Assembly: GCA_901457705.2 (NCBI GenBank)
Contig: LR590083.2
Span: 3,348,597-3,412,596 of the forward strand
Length of the DNA stretch: 64,000 nucleotides
Direction: 5' to 3'
From: Beijerinckiaceae bacterium RH AL1
Lineage (GTDB): Bacteria > Pseudomonadota > Alphaproteobacteria > Rhizobiales > Beijerinckiaceae
Positions within the stretch are counted from its first letter, which is position 1. Each line of letters opens with the position of its first letter. Shown piece by piece: positions 8,965 through 17,632 of this stretch. Under the pieces are notes generated by a model. The model did not search any database. It was not told where the DNA came from and saw only the letters and a program-made list of their open reading frames with translations. The position numbers were made by a program, and so were the translations under genes.

Positions 8965-9235
8965 GCGAGGCGGTAGCGAACCAGCTAAGATTTTTACAAC
9001 TACACGCAGGAAATGTGCGCATCTACGTAAGACCGGAAATTGTCGAAGCATTTCCAGAGAGTTGATGGGTTGATCGCGGAGCCGTTTGACGTTGAGCCGC
9101 ACAATCCTGCATGTCTGCCCTGATGATATCACTAGGGCAGACTGCTTAATTCTTCAACGATAGCCGATTTGCATCGCCCGATACGTATCTGTCGATGTAT
9201 AGCAGATAACTTAGACCTCGCTTGCCGCAGCCTCT
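8965..9235. other. Intergenic, relatively AT-rich region upstream of the AraC gene
   Basis: Below-average GC for this window. It probably contains the promoter of the AraC-family gene. I see no convincing ORF other than the possible N-terminal extension of that gene, and no RNA gene. Confidence 0.5.
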
Positions 9236-9259
9236 CCTTCTCCCGCTTGCGGGAGAAGG
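9236..9259. repeat. Short palindromic repeat, single copy
   Basis: CCTTCTCCCGC-TT-GCGGGAGAAGG, a perfect 11-bp inverted repeat 22 nt before the larger element at 9281-9433. It is identical in its arms to the terminal palindromes of that element. Confidence 0.85.
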
Positions 9260-9280
9260 AAGGGTCACGCCGCAGCCTTT

Positions 9281-9433
9281 CCTTCTCCCGCTTGCGGGAG
9301 AAGGTGGCCCCGCGAAGCGGGGTCGGATGAGGGAGGCTGGGTTTGCGCTCGATGATCGGGACGGCCGCTTGTCCGGGCCGTCCCTCATCCGACCCGACTG
9401 CGTCGGCCCACCTTCTCCCGCAAGCGGGAGAAG
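9281..9433. repeat. Composite palindromic intergenic repeat (~150 bp), copy 1
   Basis: Both ends carry the 24-nt palindrome. Inside are inverted flanks (GGTCGGATGAGGGA near 9320 and TCCCTCATCCGACC near 9381), so the element as a whole is a large inverted repeat around a short unique centre. The same architecture recurs at 46229-46376 and 50248-50396. It lies 10 nt downstream of the DJ-1 gene stop. Such short non-coding palindromic elements (RIME/REP/MITE-like) are known in Rhizobiales; mobility is inferred. Confidence 0.88.
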
Positions 9434-9443
9434 AAAGGAGCGC

Positions 9444-10145
9444 CTACATGGCGACACTCAGCGACCGAGCGATCTCGCGGGCCAGCGCCTCGCGGCGGGT
9501 GACGACGTCGGCGATCTTCGCCTTGGCGCTGGCGACGATCGCCGGCGGCGCGGTCTCCGGCGTGCCGGCATGGAACGGCGGCTCCGGCGCGTAGACCATG
9601 TAGAGCTGGATTTCCTTGGCCACGTCCGCGCCGCGCAGCTCCGCGGCGAGCCGCAGGGCGCCGTCGATCCCCGAAGTGACGCCGGCGGCGAAGACCCAGT
9701 CGCCGTCCATCACCACGCGCTGGTTGACCGGCGTCGCGCCGAAGTAGGGCAGAAGGTGGAAGGAGGCCCAGTGCGTCGTTGCGCGGCGCCCCTTCAGGAG
9801 ACCCGCGGCGCCGAGCAGGAAGGCGCCGGTGCAGACCGAGAAGACGCGCGCGCCGCCGGCCTGCCGGCGCAGCCACGCCAGCACCGCCTCGTCGCGCATC
9901 AGAGGCTCGACGCCGTAGCCGCCGGGCACGTGCAGCACGTCGAGCGGCGGCGCCTCGTCGAGCGTCGCGTCGGGCGCGAGCCGCAGGCCCTGCATGTCGC
10001 GCACCGGGGCGTTTGTCTTGCCGTAGAGCCGGTACGTCGCGTTCGGGATGCGCGACAGCACCTCGAACGGGCCGGTGAGATCGATCTGGTCGAGCCCCTC
10101 GAAGAGCAGCGAGCCGATCTCAAGATGGCAGTCGGCGGGGATCAT
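9444..10145 (-). CDS. DJ-1/PfpI family protein, isonitrile hydratase-like
   Basis: 233 residues with start at 10145, chosen because GAGGAGG lies just upstream. DJ-1/PfpI fold: IGSLLFEGLDQIDLTGPFEVL, VPGGYGVEPLM, nucleophile-elbow Cys in FSVCTGAFLLGAAGLL, then GRRATTHWASFHLLPYFGA. The whole pattern resembles isonitrile hydratase (InhA), which converts isonitriles to N-formamides; other DJ-1 enzymes are glyoxalases or deglycases, so the substrate is uncertain. It lacks the AraC domain carried by its divergent neighbour. Confidence 0.85.
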   Translation of the reverse strand: MIPADCHLEIGSLLFEGLDQIDLTGPFEVLSRIPNATYRLYGKTNAPVRDMQGLRLAPDATLDEAPPLDVLHVPGGYGVEPLMRDEAVLAWLRRQAGGARVFSVCTGAFLLGAAGLLKGRRATTHWASFHLLPYFGATPVNQRVVMDGDWVFAAGVTSGIDGALRLAAELRGADVAKEIQLYMVYAPEPPFHAGTPETAPPAIVASAKAKIADVVTRREALAREIARSLSVAM

Positions 10146-10202
10146 CGGGTCCTCCTCTCGTGTCGGGACGTCGACTGGACGCAGCAAACCTAGGCGATGT
10201 AG

Positions 10203-10243
10203 CTTTGGCGGAAATGCCAAAGACCCCACGTATTCCGCCAAAG
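10203..10243. promoter_or_regulatory. Candidate operator between divergent DJ-1 enzyme and GlxA regulator
   Basis: An 11-bp perfect inverted repeat CTTTGGCGGAA (10203-10213) / TTCCGCCAAAG (10233-10243) flanks the regulator ATG. An inner palindrome CTTTGGC-N6-GCCAAAG (10203-10222) lies within it, so the 7-mer GCCAAAG or its complement occurs three times in 41 bp. The position suggests autoregulation plus control of the divergent gene. Inferred from sequence symmetry alone. Confidence 0.6.
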
Positions 10244-11215
10244 CCGCACGCTGGCTCCCGCCTCGTCGAGGTCCTGGCCTTCCCGCGAGTGCAGCTCCTC
10301 GACGTCACCGGGCCGCTGCAGGTCTTCGCCACCACCAACGACCTCGTCACGGAGGCCGGCGGCGAGGCACCCTATGCGACGCGCGTCGTCGCGGCGGGCG
10401 GCGGGGCCGTTGCGGCCTCCGCGGGGCTCGCGCTGTCGACGGAGCCGCTGCCGCCGCCTGGCGGCCCGCTCGACACGCTCATCGTCGCCGGCGGCAAGGG
10501 CGTGCACGCGGCCGCGCTCGAGGCCGAGCTGGTCGGCTGGGTCGGCCGTCGCGCGACGGCGGCGCGGCGCATGGCCTCGGTGTGCACCGGCGCGATGCTG
10601 CTCGCCGCCACGGGCCTGCTCGACGGCCGCCGCGTCGTGACGCACTGGTCGTTCTGCGACGAGCTCGCGCGCCGCCACCCCGAGGTGCGCGTCGAAAGCG
10701 ACCCGATCTTCATCCGCGACGGCGACTACTGGACCTCGGCCGGCGTCACCGCCGGCATCGATCTCGCCCTCGCTCTCGTCGAGGAGGATCTCGGCGCGCA
10801 GCTGGCGCTCGCCGTCGCGCGCTACCTCGTCGTCTTCCTTAAGCGCCCCGGCGGCCAGGCGCAGTTCTCCGAGGCGCTGTCGCTGCAGGCCGGCGACGAC
10901 CGCTTCGGCGCGCTGCACCGGTGGATGGGAGCGAACCTGTCGCGCAACCTCTCGCTGCCGCAGCTCGCCGCGCAGGCAGGCATGAGCGAGCGCTCGTTCT
11001 CGCGCCGCTATCTCGAGGCGACGGGGCAGACGCCGGCGCGCGCCGTCGAGCGGCTCCGCGTCGAAGCGGCGCGCCGCCTGCTCTCCACCTCGCGCCTGCC
11101 GGTGAAGCGCATCGCCGGGCGCTGCGGCTTCGGCTCCGAGGAGACGATGCGGCGCAGCTTTTTGCGCGTGCTCTCGGCGACACCGCAGGATTATCGCGCG
11201 CGGTTCGGCACCTGA
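10214..11215 (+). CDS. GlxA-family transcriptional regulator (DJ-1/PfpI + AraC HTH)
   Basis: 333 residues from the ATG at 10214. N-terminal DJ-1/PfpI-like domain (VEVLAFPRVQLLDVTGPLQVF, VCTGAMLLAATGLLDGRRVV, TSAGVTAGIDLAL) with the Cys elbow retained. C-terminal AraC HTH pair (LSLPQLAAQAGMSERSFSRRY and LPVKRIAGRCGFGSEETMRRSF). The GlxA family regulates diverse catabolic genes. A GTG at 10160 would lengthen the protein but leave only 14 nt to the divergent gene, so it is rejected. It likely controls the adjacent DJ-1 enzyme. Confidence 0.92.
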   Translation: MPKTPRIPPKPHAGSRLVEVLAFPRVQLLDVTGPLQVFATTNDLVTEAGGEAPYATRVVAAGGGAVAASAGLALSTEPLPPPGGPLDTLIVAGGKGVHAAALEAELVGWVGRRATAARRMASVCTGAMLLAATGLLDGRRVVTHWSFCDELARRHPEVRVESDPIFIRDGDYWTSAGVTAGIDLALALVEEDLGAQLALAVARYLVVFLKRPGGQAQFSEALSLQAGDDRFGALHRWMGANLSRNLSLPQLAAQAGMSERSFSRRYLEATGQTPARAVERLRVEAARRLLSTSRLPVKRIAGRCGFGSEETMRRSFLRVLSATPQDYRARFGT

Positions 11216-11307
11216 GGCGCACCCGCGCCCCTCGGGCAGCGGGCCGTGATGGAGCCATCCCGCGGCCGCCGGCGTTTGCGCCTAAGCTAATCACCAAGGA
11301 GCCGCCG

Positions 11308-11826
11308 ATGACCCGCACCCCGATCCGCCTGTCCCTCGCGGCTCTCGCGCTCGCCTTCGTCGTGTCGCCGGCGGCTGCGCAGGGCACGCAGGAACAGCAG
11401 GACGCCTGCGCGCCGGACGCGTTCAAGCTCTGCCAGAACACGATCCCCGACATTCCGAAGACCGAGGCGTGCATGCGCGCGCATTTCGCGCAGCTGTCGC
11501 CGCGCTGCCAGCACGTCTTCAACGACGTCACCGGCGGCAGCTCGCAGCGCCCGAAGCGCGACGTCGCCCGCGGCGAAGCGGCCCCGCCGCCCCCGGCGGC
11601 GCAAGCGCCCCGCGGCGACGCGGACATGGCGACGATCCCGCTGGATCCGCTCGGCGGCCTCGACGGCTCCGACGATGCGGCGCGCAGCGCCGACCGCGCG
11701 CCGTCCGGCGACGCGAGCGGGCCGCTCGCCGACTATGCCAACCAGATCCGCGCCGAGTGCCGCGAGGGGCTGATCGACCCCTTGACCTGCCGCAACACGC
11801 TGGCCGCCATCCGCAACGCCGAGTAG
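11308..11826 (+). CDS. Exported Cys-containing small protein
   Basis: 172 residues with a clear signal peptide (RLSLAALALAFVVSPAAAQ, cleavage near residue 25). The first mature segment has spaced cysteines DACAPDAFKLC, EACMRAHFAQLSPRCQHVF, resembling the Cys-rich repeat pattern of GLG1-like bacterial proteins. A Pro/Ala-rich linker follows, then AECREGLIDPLTCRNTLAAI with another Cys pair. AAGGA precedes the ATG. Probably periplasmic; function unknown. Confidence 0.75.
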   Translation: MTRTPIRLSLAALALAFVVSPAAAQGTQEQQDACAPDAFKLCQNTIPDIPKTEACMRAHFAQLSPRCQHVFNDVTGGSSQRPKRDVARGEAAPPPPAAQAPRGDADMATIPLDPLGGLDGSDDAARSADRAPSGDASGPLADYANQIRAECREGLIDPLTCRNTLAAIRNAE

Positions 11827-11973
11827 CGCAGAGTAGCGCAGTCAGCGGGCTGCGCCGTCCCGGCACGCCGAGCGCTGGCGCGACCCCTGCAGCATCGGGC
11901 CTATCGAGCGGCGCGAATGCCGGCTGTGCCCCATTTCGACACACCGACCGTCGCTCCCATGCGGAGGCCCGAC

Positions 11974-12219
11974 ATGGACGTGAATGCGAACGGCGAGCTG
12001 AAGATCAAGGTCTGGAAGGACAAGATGGCATTCCCGCACCCCGTGCGGTGGTGCTGGGAGGTCAAGCAGGACAGGGGGCTGCGCGTGGTCGGCTGCGGCA
12101 CCACGACGAGCGAGCGCGCCTCGCGCGAGGCGGCGGCCAAGCTCGTCGCCGAGCGCCTGAAGGCGCCCGCGCGCTTCACGCGCCGCCGGCGGTTCACGCC
12201 GCGCATCGCCCAGGGCTGA
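11974..12219 (+). CDS. Small basic hypothetical protein
   Basis: 81 residues. The ATG at 11974 has GGAGG six nt upstream and is preferred over the longer frame from 11917. The N-terminal part reads as a small beta sheet (ELKIKVWKDKMAFPHPVRWCWEVKQD), then an Arg/Ala-rich helix and a very basic tail (RFTRRRRFTPRI). No family recognised. The tail could bind nucleic acid, but that is only a guess. Confidence 0.6.
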   Translation: MDVNANGELKIKVWKDKMAFPHPVRWCWEVKQDRGLRVVGCGTTTSERASREAAAKLVAERLKAPARFTRRRRFTPRIAQG

Positions 12220-12295
12220 GACGGCGTCAGGACGAACGCGCACCTTTCGCGGGCGTCCGCCCAACTGACGTCCAGATCGCGTTGCAGGGGACGGC

Positions 12296-14206
12296 GTGCT
12301 CGACACGATCGCTCCCGCCCCCGACCGGATCACGGCCGCCGTCACCCCCCGCGCCTATCGTCCCGATATCGATGGGCTGCGCGCCGTCGCCGTGCTGGCC
12401 GTCATCCTCACGCATGCGAGCGTGGCAGGATTCTCCGGCGGCTTCGTCGGCGTCGACGTCTTCTTCGTCATCTCCGGCTACCTGATCTACCGCGACCTGA
12501 CGCGCCGCCTCGCCGAGGGCCGGCTGTCGCTGCTCGGCTTCTACGGCCGGCGCATGCGGCGCACGCTGCCCGCGCTCTATCTCGTCTGCGCCGTCACGCT
12601 CGCCGGCGCGACGCTGCTCCTGATGCCCGGCGATCTCGACGAGCTCGCACGCAGCATGATCGCGGCCGTCTGTCTCGTGCCAAACATCTTCTATTTCACC
12701 CAGACCGGCTATTTCGACGGCGCCGCCTCGGGCAAGCCGCTGCTGCACACCTGGAGCCTCGGCGTCGAGGAGCAGTTCTATCTGCTGGCGCCGCTGCTGC
12801 CGCTGGCCCTTGCCCGGCTGGCCCCGCAACGGCGCAAGCCGGCGCTCGTCGCGCTCTTCTTCGCCGCGCTGGCGCTGACCATCGGCATCCGCGCACTCTC
12901 GCCCGATGCCGCCTTCTACCTGATGCCCGCGCGCGCCTTCGAGCTGCTGCTCGGCTGCCTGCTCGCCGAGGAGGTCGTGCCGGCCATCCGCACGCCCTGG
13001 CTCGCGGAGACGCTCACCGCCATCGCGGCGCTCGCCCTCGTTGCCGCCATCACGCTCTTCTCAGACACGACGCCCCTGCCCGGGCTGCTCTCGCTCGTGC
13101 CGTGCGTCGCCGCCGCGGCGATCATCCATGTCGGCGGCACGCGGCAGACGTCGGTCGGCACGATGCTCGGCTGGCGCGGCGCGACCTTCGTCGGCCTGAT
13201 CTCGTACTCGCTCTACCTCTGGCACTGGCCGCTGATCGTCGGCCTCCGCTACGCCGGCTGGCCGGTGACGGCCGTGCTCGTCGTCGGCACGGGCGCCCTG
13301 CTCCTCGGCCTCTCCTACCTGTCTTGGCGCTTCGTCGAGACGCCGTTCCGCGATCCGCGCTCGGCGTGGCGGGCGCGGGCCCCAGTCGTCGTGCCGGCGC
13401 TGGCGACGGGGCTCGTCGCCACCTGCCTCTTGACGATCGCCGCCGGCGGCTGGCCGCGACGCTTCCCGCCCGACGTCGCCTCGGTCGCTTCGTACTATTC
13501 GTACCGCGACCAGAAGCCGTTCCGCGAAGGCCAGTGCTTCATCACCTCTAAGAACAGCCTCTCGGACTACGACCGCGCGGCCTGCCTGCGCCTCGAGCCG
13601 GGCCGCAAGAACGTGCTGCTGCTCGGCGACAGCCACGCCGCGCATCTCTGGACCGGGCTTTCCGACACCTGGCCCGACATCACCTTCCTGCAGGCGACCG
13701 CGTCGGGCTGCAAGCCGGTGATCGGCACGACGGGCGCATCGCGCTGCGTGACGATGATGGACGAGATGATCTCGCGCTTCATCCCGGCGCATCGTTTGGA
13801 CGCCATCGTGTTCAGCGGGCAGTGGGACGAGAAGGACATCGCGCCGCTGCAGGCGACGATCGCGCGGCTGCGCCCCTATGCGGGCCGGATCGTCGTGTTC
13901 GGGCCGCTGCCGCGCTACTTCGAGCCGGCCGCGACGCTGATCGCCAAGGCCATGCTGCACGGCACGCTCGCCGCCGTGCCGGACTACCGGATCGAGGGCA
14001 CCGAAGCGCTCGATGACGAGATGCGCGCGGCGATCGCGCCGATCGCCACCTACGTCTCGACGCGCGATGCGCTCTGCCCAGGCGGCCAGTGCCGCCTCTT
14101 CGCGGCGCCCGGCGTGCCGATGCAGTTCGACTTCAGCCACCTCACCAAGCCCGGCGCGGATGCGCTGATGGCGACGATCCGCGCGACGGACGGGCCGCTG
14201 TTCTGA
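12296..14206 (+). CDS. Acyltransferase 3/OafA-type with C-terminal SGNH domain
   Basis: 636 residues from a GTG. The N-terminal membrane domain (about 20-375) has the acyltransferase-3 signatures YRPDIDGLRAVAVLAVI, GGFVGVDVFFVISGYLI, FYGRRMRRTLPALY and WSLGVEEQFYLLAPLLPLAL. The periplasmic C-terminal SGNH-like domain shows the nucleophile block LLLGDSHAAHLW and a final FDFSHLTKPGADAL (DxxH). Such fusions O-acetylate envelope polysaccharides such as O-antigen or peptidoglycan-linked glycans. The acceptor is unknown. It converges with pncA, 4 nt apart. Confidence 0.93.
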   Translation: MLDTIAPAPDRITAAVTPRAYRPDIDGLRAVAVLAVILTHASVAGFSGGFVGVDVFFVISGYLIYRDLTRRLAEGRLSLLGFYGRRMRRTLPALYLVCAVTLAGATLLLMPGDLDELARSMIAAVCLVPNIFYFTQTGYFDGAASGKPLLHTWSLGVEEQFYLLAPLLPLALARLAPQRRKPALVALFFAALALTIGIRALSPDAAFYLMPARAFELLLGCLLAEEVVPAIRTPWLAETLTAIAALALVAAITLFSDTTPLPGLLSLVPCVAAAAIIHVGGTRQTSVGTMLGWRGATFVGLISYSLYLWHWPLIVGLRYAGWPVTAVLVVGTGALLLGLSYLSWRFVETPFRDPRSAWRARAPVVVPALATGLVATCLLTIAAGGWPRRFPPDVASVASYYSYRDQKPFREGQCFITSKNSLSDYDRAACLRLEPGRKNVLLLGDSHAAHLWTGLSDTWPDITFLQATASGCKPVIGTTGASRCVTMMDEMISRFIPAHRLDAIVFSGQWDEKDIAPLQATIARLRPYAGRIVVFGPLPRYFEPAATLIAKAMLHGTLAAVPDYRIEGTEALDDEMRAAIAPIATYVSTRDALCPGGQCRLFAAPGVPMQFDFSHLTKPGADALMATIRATDGPLF

Positions 14207-14210
14207 CGGC

Positions 14211-14861
14211 TCAGGCCAGCGCCGCGCTCGCGATGCGGCGGACGCCGGCGCGCTCCATGTCGTCGAAGGCGCGTTTCATCGAGCCGCCGGCATCGATGCC
14301 GCGCGTCGCATCCTCCACGAGGTAGGTCTCGAAGCCGGCGTGGGCGGCGTCGATCGCTGTCCAGGCGGCGCAGAAGTCGGTCGCCAGGCCGACGACGAAG
14401 ACGCGGGCGATGCCGAGCTCGCGGAGGTAGCCGGTCAGCCCGGTCGGCGTCGCGCGGTCGGCTTCCTTGAAGGCCGAGTAGCTGTCGAGATGCACGCGAT
14501 GGCCCTTGCGGATCACCAGCCGGGCATGCGGGATGTCGATCGCGTCCGCGATCTCGGCCCCGGGCGTGTCCTGCAGGCAGTGGTCCGGCCACAGCACCTG
14601 CGCGCGCCCGTCAGGCAGCGCGATCGTCTCGAGCGGCGCTTTGCCGTGCGTCGACGCGAACGAGACGTGCGCCTCGGGATGCCAGTCCTGCGTCAGCACG
14701 ACATGCGCGAAGCGCCGCGCCAGGGCGTTGATCGGCGCGACGACCGCATCGCCGTCGGGCACCGCCAAGGCCCCGCCGGGCAGGAAATCGTTCTGCACGT
14801 CGACCACGACGAGCGCGTCGGCGGGGCCGGGAGGGGCGAGACGTTCGGTCGAGTTCGACAT
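14211..14861 (-). CDS. pncA: Nicotinamidase/isochorismatase family (PncA)
   Basis: 216 residues. It hydrolyses nicotinamide to nicotinate for NAD salvage. Seen are the catalytic Asp in VVDVQNDFLPGGALAV, the metal-site block TQDWHPEAHVSFAS, LWPDHCLQDTPGAE, and the catalytic Cys in VVGLATDFCAAWTAIDA. These are the D-K-C triad and metal ligands of PncA rather than of isochorismatase. Start ATG at 14861; the frame upstream is open but has no coding character. Confidence 0.94.
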   Translation of the reverse strand: MSNSTERLAPPGPADALVVVDVQNDFLPGGALAVPDGDAVVAPINALARRFAHVVLTQDWHPEAHVSFASTHGKAPLETIALPDGRAQVLWPDHCLQDTPGAEIADAIDIPHARLVIRKGHRVHLDSYSAFKEADRATPTGLTGYLRELGIARVFVVGLATDFCAAWTAIDAAHAGFETYLVEDATRGIDAGGSMKRAFDDMERAGVRRIASAALA

Positions 14862-14958
14862 GGTGGCGATATGGGGCTGCGGCCGGTTGCGGCCTGCGAC
14901 ATAATATCGCATTAACCTTCCGTCGATGTCGGCTGTTTGCGGCAAAAGGGAGGCTGCG

Positions 14959-15327
14959 ATGCTCGATGCTATGACGCCCGGGGCGGCGGTGTTCGAGCCC
15001 GAGGAAGTCGACGTGCTGGCCCTCGCCTGCAATCTCGCGCGCAACAGGCTCTCCAAGGCGACCAAGGGCAAACCTGAAGCGGCCGCGGAAGTGGCGCGCC
15101 TGGTGCACAACCTCGGGCGCAGCCGACTGCGCGCCAAGCGGCGGCTGGCCTGCGCCGCCGACGCCGAGGCGGTCGCAGACGAGGCGGTCGACCTGTTCCT
15201 GTTCCTGCAGGACAAGGAGCGCATCCCGGTCGAGGACGTGCTGCGGCCGATCCCGCGCACGGTGCCGATCTTCCCGGCCGAGATGCGCGCGGCTCCGGAC
15301 ACGATCCTCAAGCAGCGCGCAAGCTAG
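14959..15327 (+). CDS. Hypothetical helical protein
   Basis: 122 residues from the ATG at 14959 (GGGAGG upstream); a start at 14926 would add 11 residues. It is helical throughout (EVDVLALACNLARNRLSK, EVARLVHNLGRSRLRAKRRL, EAVDLFLFLQDKERIPVEDVL) with a basic middle. No family recognised. It is divergent from pncA across 97 nt. Confidence 0.6.
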   Translation: MLDAMTPGAAVFEPEEVDVLALACNLARNRLSKATKGKPEAAAEVARLVHNLGRSRLRAKRRLACAADAEAVADEAVDLFLFLQDKERIPVEDVLRPIPRTVPIFPAEMRAAPDTILKQRAS

Positions 15328-15375
15328 GGACGTTCGGGCTCGACCGGCCGGCCAGGCTCGCCTAGAACGCCGGCG

Positions 15376-16668
15376 ATGTCAGACGCCTCCCCCTGCCCGA
15401 CCGCCCGTGCCCTCGCGGCCGCCTTCACGGCGGGAAAGACCACCGCCGAAGCCGTGATCCGCGAGACGCTGGAGCGCATCGCCGCGCGCGATGCGACGCT
15501 CGGCGCCTTCGTGGTCGTCGGCGCCGACGAGGCGCTGGAGCAGGCGCGGGCGTGGGACAGGGCACGCAAGCTCGGCGACAAGGTGCCGGCGCTCGCCGGC
15601 GTCCCGCTCGCCGTCAAGGACAACATCGACACCGTCGATCTGCCGACCGCCTACGGCTCCGACATCTACCACAAGCACCAGCCCGTCGGCGACGCGGCCT
15701 GCGTCGCGCAGGCGCGCACGGCCGGTGCGATCGTCGTCGGCAAGACGGTGACGACCGAGTTCGCCTATTACCGGCCCGGCAAGACGGTGAACCCGCACGA
15801 CCCCGCGCGCACGCCCGGCGGCTCGTCGCAGGGCTCGGCCGCCGCCGTCGGCGCCGGGCTCGTGCCGTTCGCCTTCGGCACGCAGACGGCGGGCTCGATC
15901 ATCCGGCCCGCCGCCTATTGCGGCTGCGTCGGCTACAAGCCGACCTGGGGGCTGATCCCGCGCGCCGGCGTCAAGGTGATCTCCGACTGGCTCGACACCG
16001 TCGGGCTGATCGCCCGCGACGTCGAGGACGCGGCCTTCTGCGCCGCCGGCCTCACCTCGCGGCCGGGCCTGAAGCCCGAAGCCGGCGGCACGTTCAAGAT
16101 CGCGGTGCTGCGCGAGCCCTACCCCGGCAACGCCGAGCCCGAGGCGGTGCACGCGCTCGACCGCGCGATGGCGGCGCTCGAGAAGGCCGGCCATGCCGTG
16201 CGCGACCTGCCGACGCCGCCGGCCCTGCAGCAGCTCGCCAAGCAGCAGCGCCTCGTCATGGCCTACGAGATGGACAAGGCGCTGGCCGACGAGCGCCGCC
16301 GTCACGAGGCAAAGCTCTCGTCGATCCTCAAGTCCTACCTCGACGAGGGGCGGTCGATCTCGGCGCGTGCCTACGACGGTGCGATCGCTGCGACGCGCGA
16401 GCTGATCTACGACATCGGCCAGCTGTTCGGCGATGCCGACGCGATCCTGTCGCCGCCGGCGCCGGGCGAGGCGCCGATGGGCCTGCAGGCGACGGGCGAT
16501 CCCGCCTTCAACCGCGTGTGGACGCACCTGCAGCTGCCCTGCCTGACGCTGCCTGCCGGCACCGGCCCGAACGGCATGCCGGTCGGCGTCCAGCTCGCCG
16601 CGCGCGCCGGCCAGGACGCGCTGCTCTTCGCCGTGGCGCTGGCGACGGAAAACGCGCTGGAGCGCTGA
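15376..16668 (+). CDS. Amidase signature-family enzyme
   Basis: 430 residues. The Ser-cisSer-Lys machinery is visible: Lys in GVPLAVKDNIDTVD, the Ser/Gly block RTPGGSSQGSAAAVGAGLVP (Gln replaces the usual Gly at one position) and the nucleophile region FGTQTAGSIIRPAAYCG. C-terminal DAILSPPAPGEAPMG and LPCLTLPAGTGPNGMPVGVQL are also typical. It is a stand-alone amidase, without GatB/GatC neighbours, so it is not tRNA amidotransferase. The amide substrate is unknown. Confidence 0.92.
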   Translation: MSDASPCPTARALAAAFTAGKTTAEAVIRETLERIAARDATLGAFVVVGADEALEQARAWDRARKLGDKVPALAGVPLAVKDNIDTVDLPTAYGSDIYHKHQPVGDAACVAQARTAGAIVVGKTVTTEFAYYRPGKTVNPHDPARTPGGSSQGSAAAVGAGLVPFAFGTQTAGSIIRPAAYCGCVGYKPTWGLIPRAGVKVISDWLDTVGLIARDVEDAAFCAAGLTSRPGLKPEAGGTFKIAVLREPYPGNAEPEAVHALDRAMAALEKAGHAVRDLPTPPALQQLAKQQRLVMAYEMDKALADERRRHEAKLSSILKSYLDEGRSISARAYDGAIAATRELIYDIGQLFGDADAILSPPAPGEAPMGLQATGDPAFNRVWTHLQLPCLTLPAGTGPNGMPVGVQLAARAGQDALLFAVALATENALER

Positions 16669-16732
16669 CTCCTGATGCAAGCCGGCTTCGGCGTGGCTAT
16701 ATCACCTCGACGTTACCGGACGGACTTCGACG

Positions 16733-17632
16733 ATGATCTCGAGACGACAGGTCGGCCTCGGTCTGGCGGGCCTCGCCGCGACGACGGCGCTCGCCGGCCT
16801 GCCGACCCGCGCGGACACGCCCATCTCCACGCGCAAGGCGAAGCCCACCGACGTGACCCTCACGGGCTATGCGCTGCCGACGCAATGGCACCCCATCAAG
16901 CAGCTCCACAACTGGCCGCTCGACCATACCTGCGTCGCCGCCTCGACCGGCGAGCAGTGGGGCTGCTTCGGCCGCACCTATGCCGAGGACCCGTCCGTCG
17001 CGACGGCGGTCGCGCAAGGCCCCGGCGACCTGCTCTGGACCAAGGAGATCGCCGGCCCGAAGGGCTATGCCGGCATCGACTTCGGCGTCACCGGCGTCTG
17101 CGACCAGACCTCGAACCGCATCCTGATCCCCGCCGGCGTCACGGTGAAGAACTCGCCCGGCAACGAGATCGCCACCCTGCTTTGCGGCATCTACGGCCTG
17201 AAGATCGAGGCCTTCATCACGCAGGTGAAGGACGCCGCCGCCGCCGTGAACCGCGAGCATCCCGGCCGCATCAGCGAGGAACAGGTGCATGAGGCCGTGA
17301 CCACGCTCGGCGGCGGGCTGAAGGACGAATGGGCGCTCGTGCGCGAGAACAACGAGCGGCTCATCAAGCCGGTGCTCGGCGCGCAATATGCGGCCATCTC
17401 GCCCGACATCGACGATGTCTACCTGTCGTTCTACTACAAGCGGACGGCGCTCGTGCATGCCTACGAGCGCGGCAACATCGACAAGAAGACGCTTGTGACG
17501 AAGGTCAGCATCGGCTTCGTCACGGCGCTGAACGACCTGCGCGACGTCGTCGGCGCGGCGAACTGGGCGAAGATCCTGCCGATCCCGGCGCAGGACGCGG
17601 CCGACTACGTGTTCTACCGCGAAAAAGCGTAG
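16733..17632 (+). CDS. Tat-type exported protein of unknown family
   Basis: 299 residues. The N-terminus has twin arginines followed by a hydrophobic stretch (SRRQVGLGLAGLAATTALAG), a likely Tat or Sec signal. The mature part has four cysteines in DHTCVAASTGEQWGCFGR, GVTGVCDQTSNRILIPAG and IATLLCGIYG, then a long helical C-terminal half. I cannot assign a family. It stands alone between the amidase and TadE genes. Confidence 0.75.
   Translation: MISRRQVGLGLAGLAATTALAGLPTRADTPISTRKAKPTDVTLTGYALPTQWHPIKQLHNWPLDHTCVAASTGEQWGCFGRTYAEDPSVATAVAQGPGDLLWTKEIAGPKGYAGIDFGVTGVCDQTSNRILIPAGVTVKNSPGNEIATLLCGIYGLKIEAFITQVKDAAAAVNREHPGRISEEQVHEAVTTLGGGLKDEWALVRENNERLIKPVLGAQYAAISPDIDDVYLSFYYKRTALVHAYERGNIDKKTLVTKVSIGFVTALNDLRDVVGAANWAKILPIPAQDAADYVFYREKA

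Noticed and set aside
9236-9433. Repeats considered as a CRISPR array
   Set aside because: Units are palindromic pairs without regular spacing or multiple unique spacers, and no cas genes are present.
10160-10213. Upstream GTG start for the GlxA regulator
   Set aside because: It would leave only 14 nt to the divergent gene start and would place the promoter and operator inside coding sequence.
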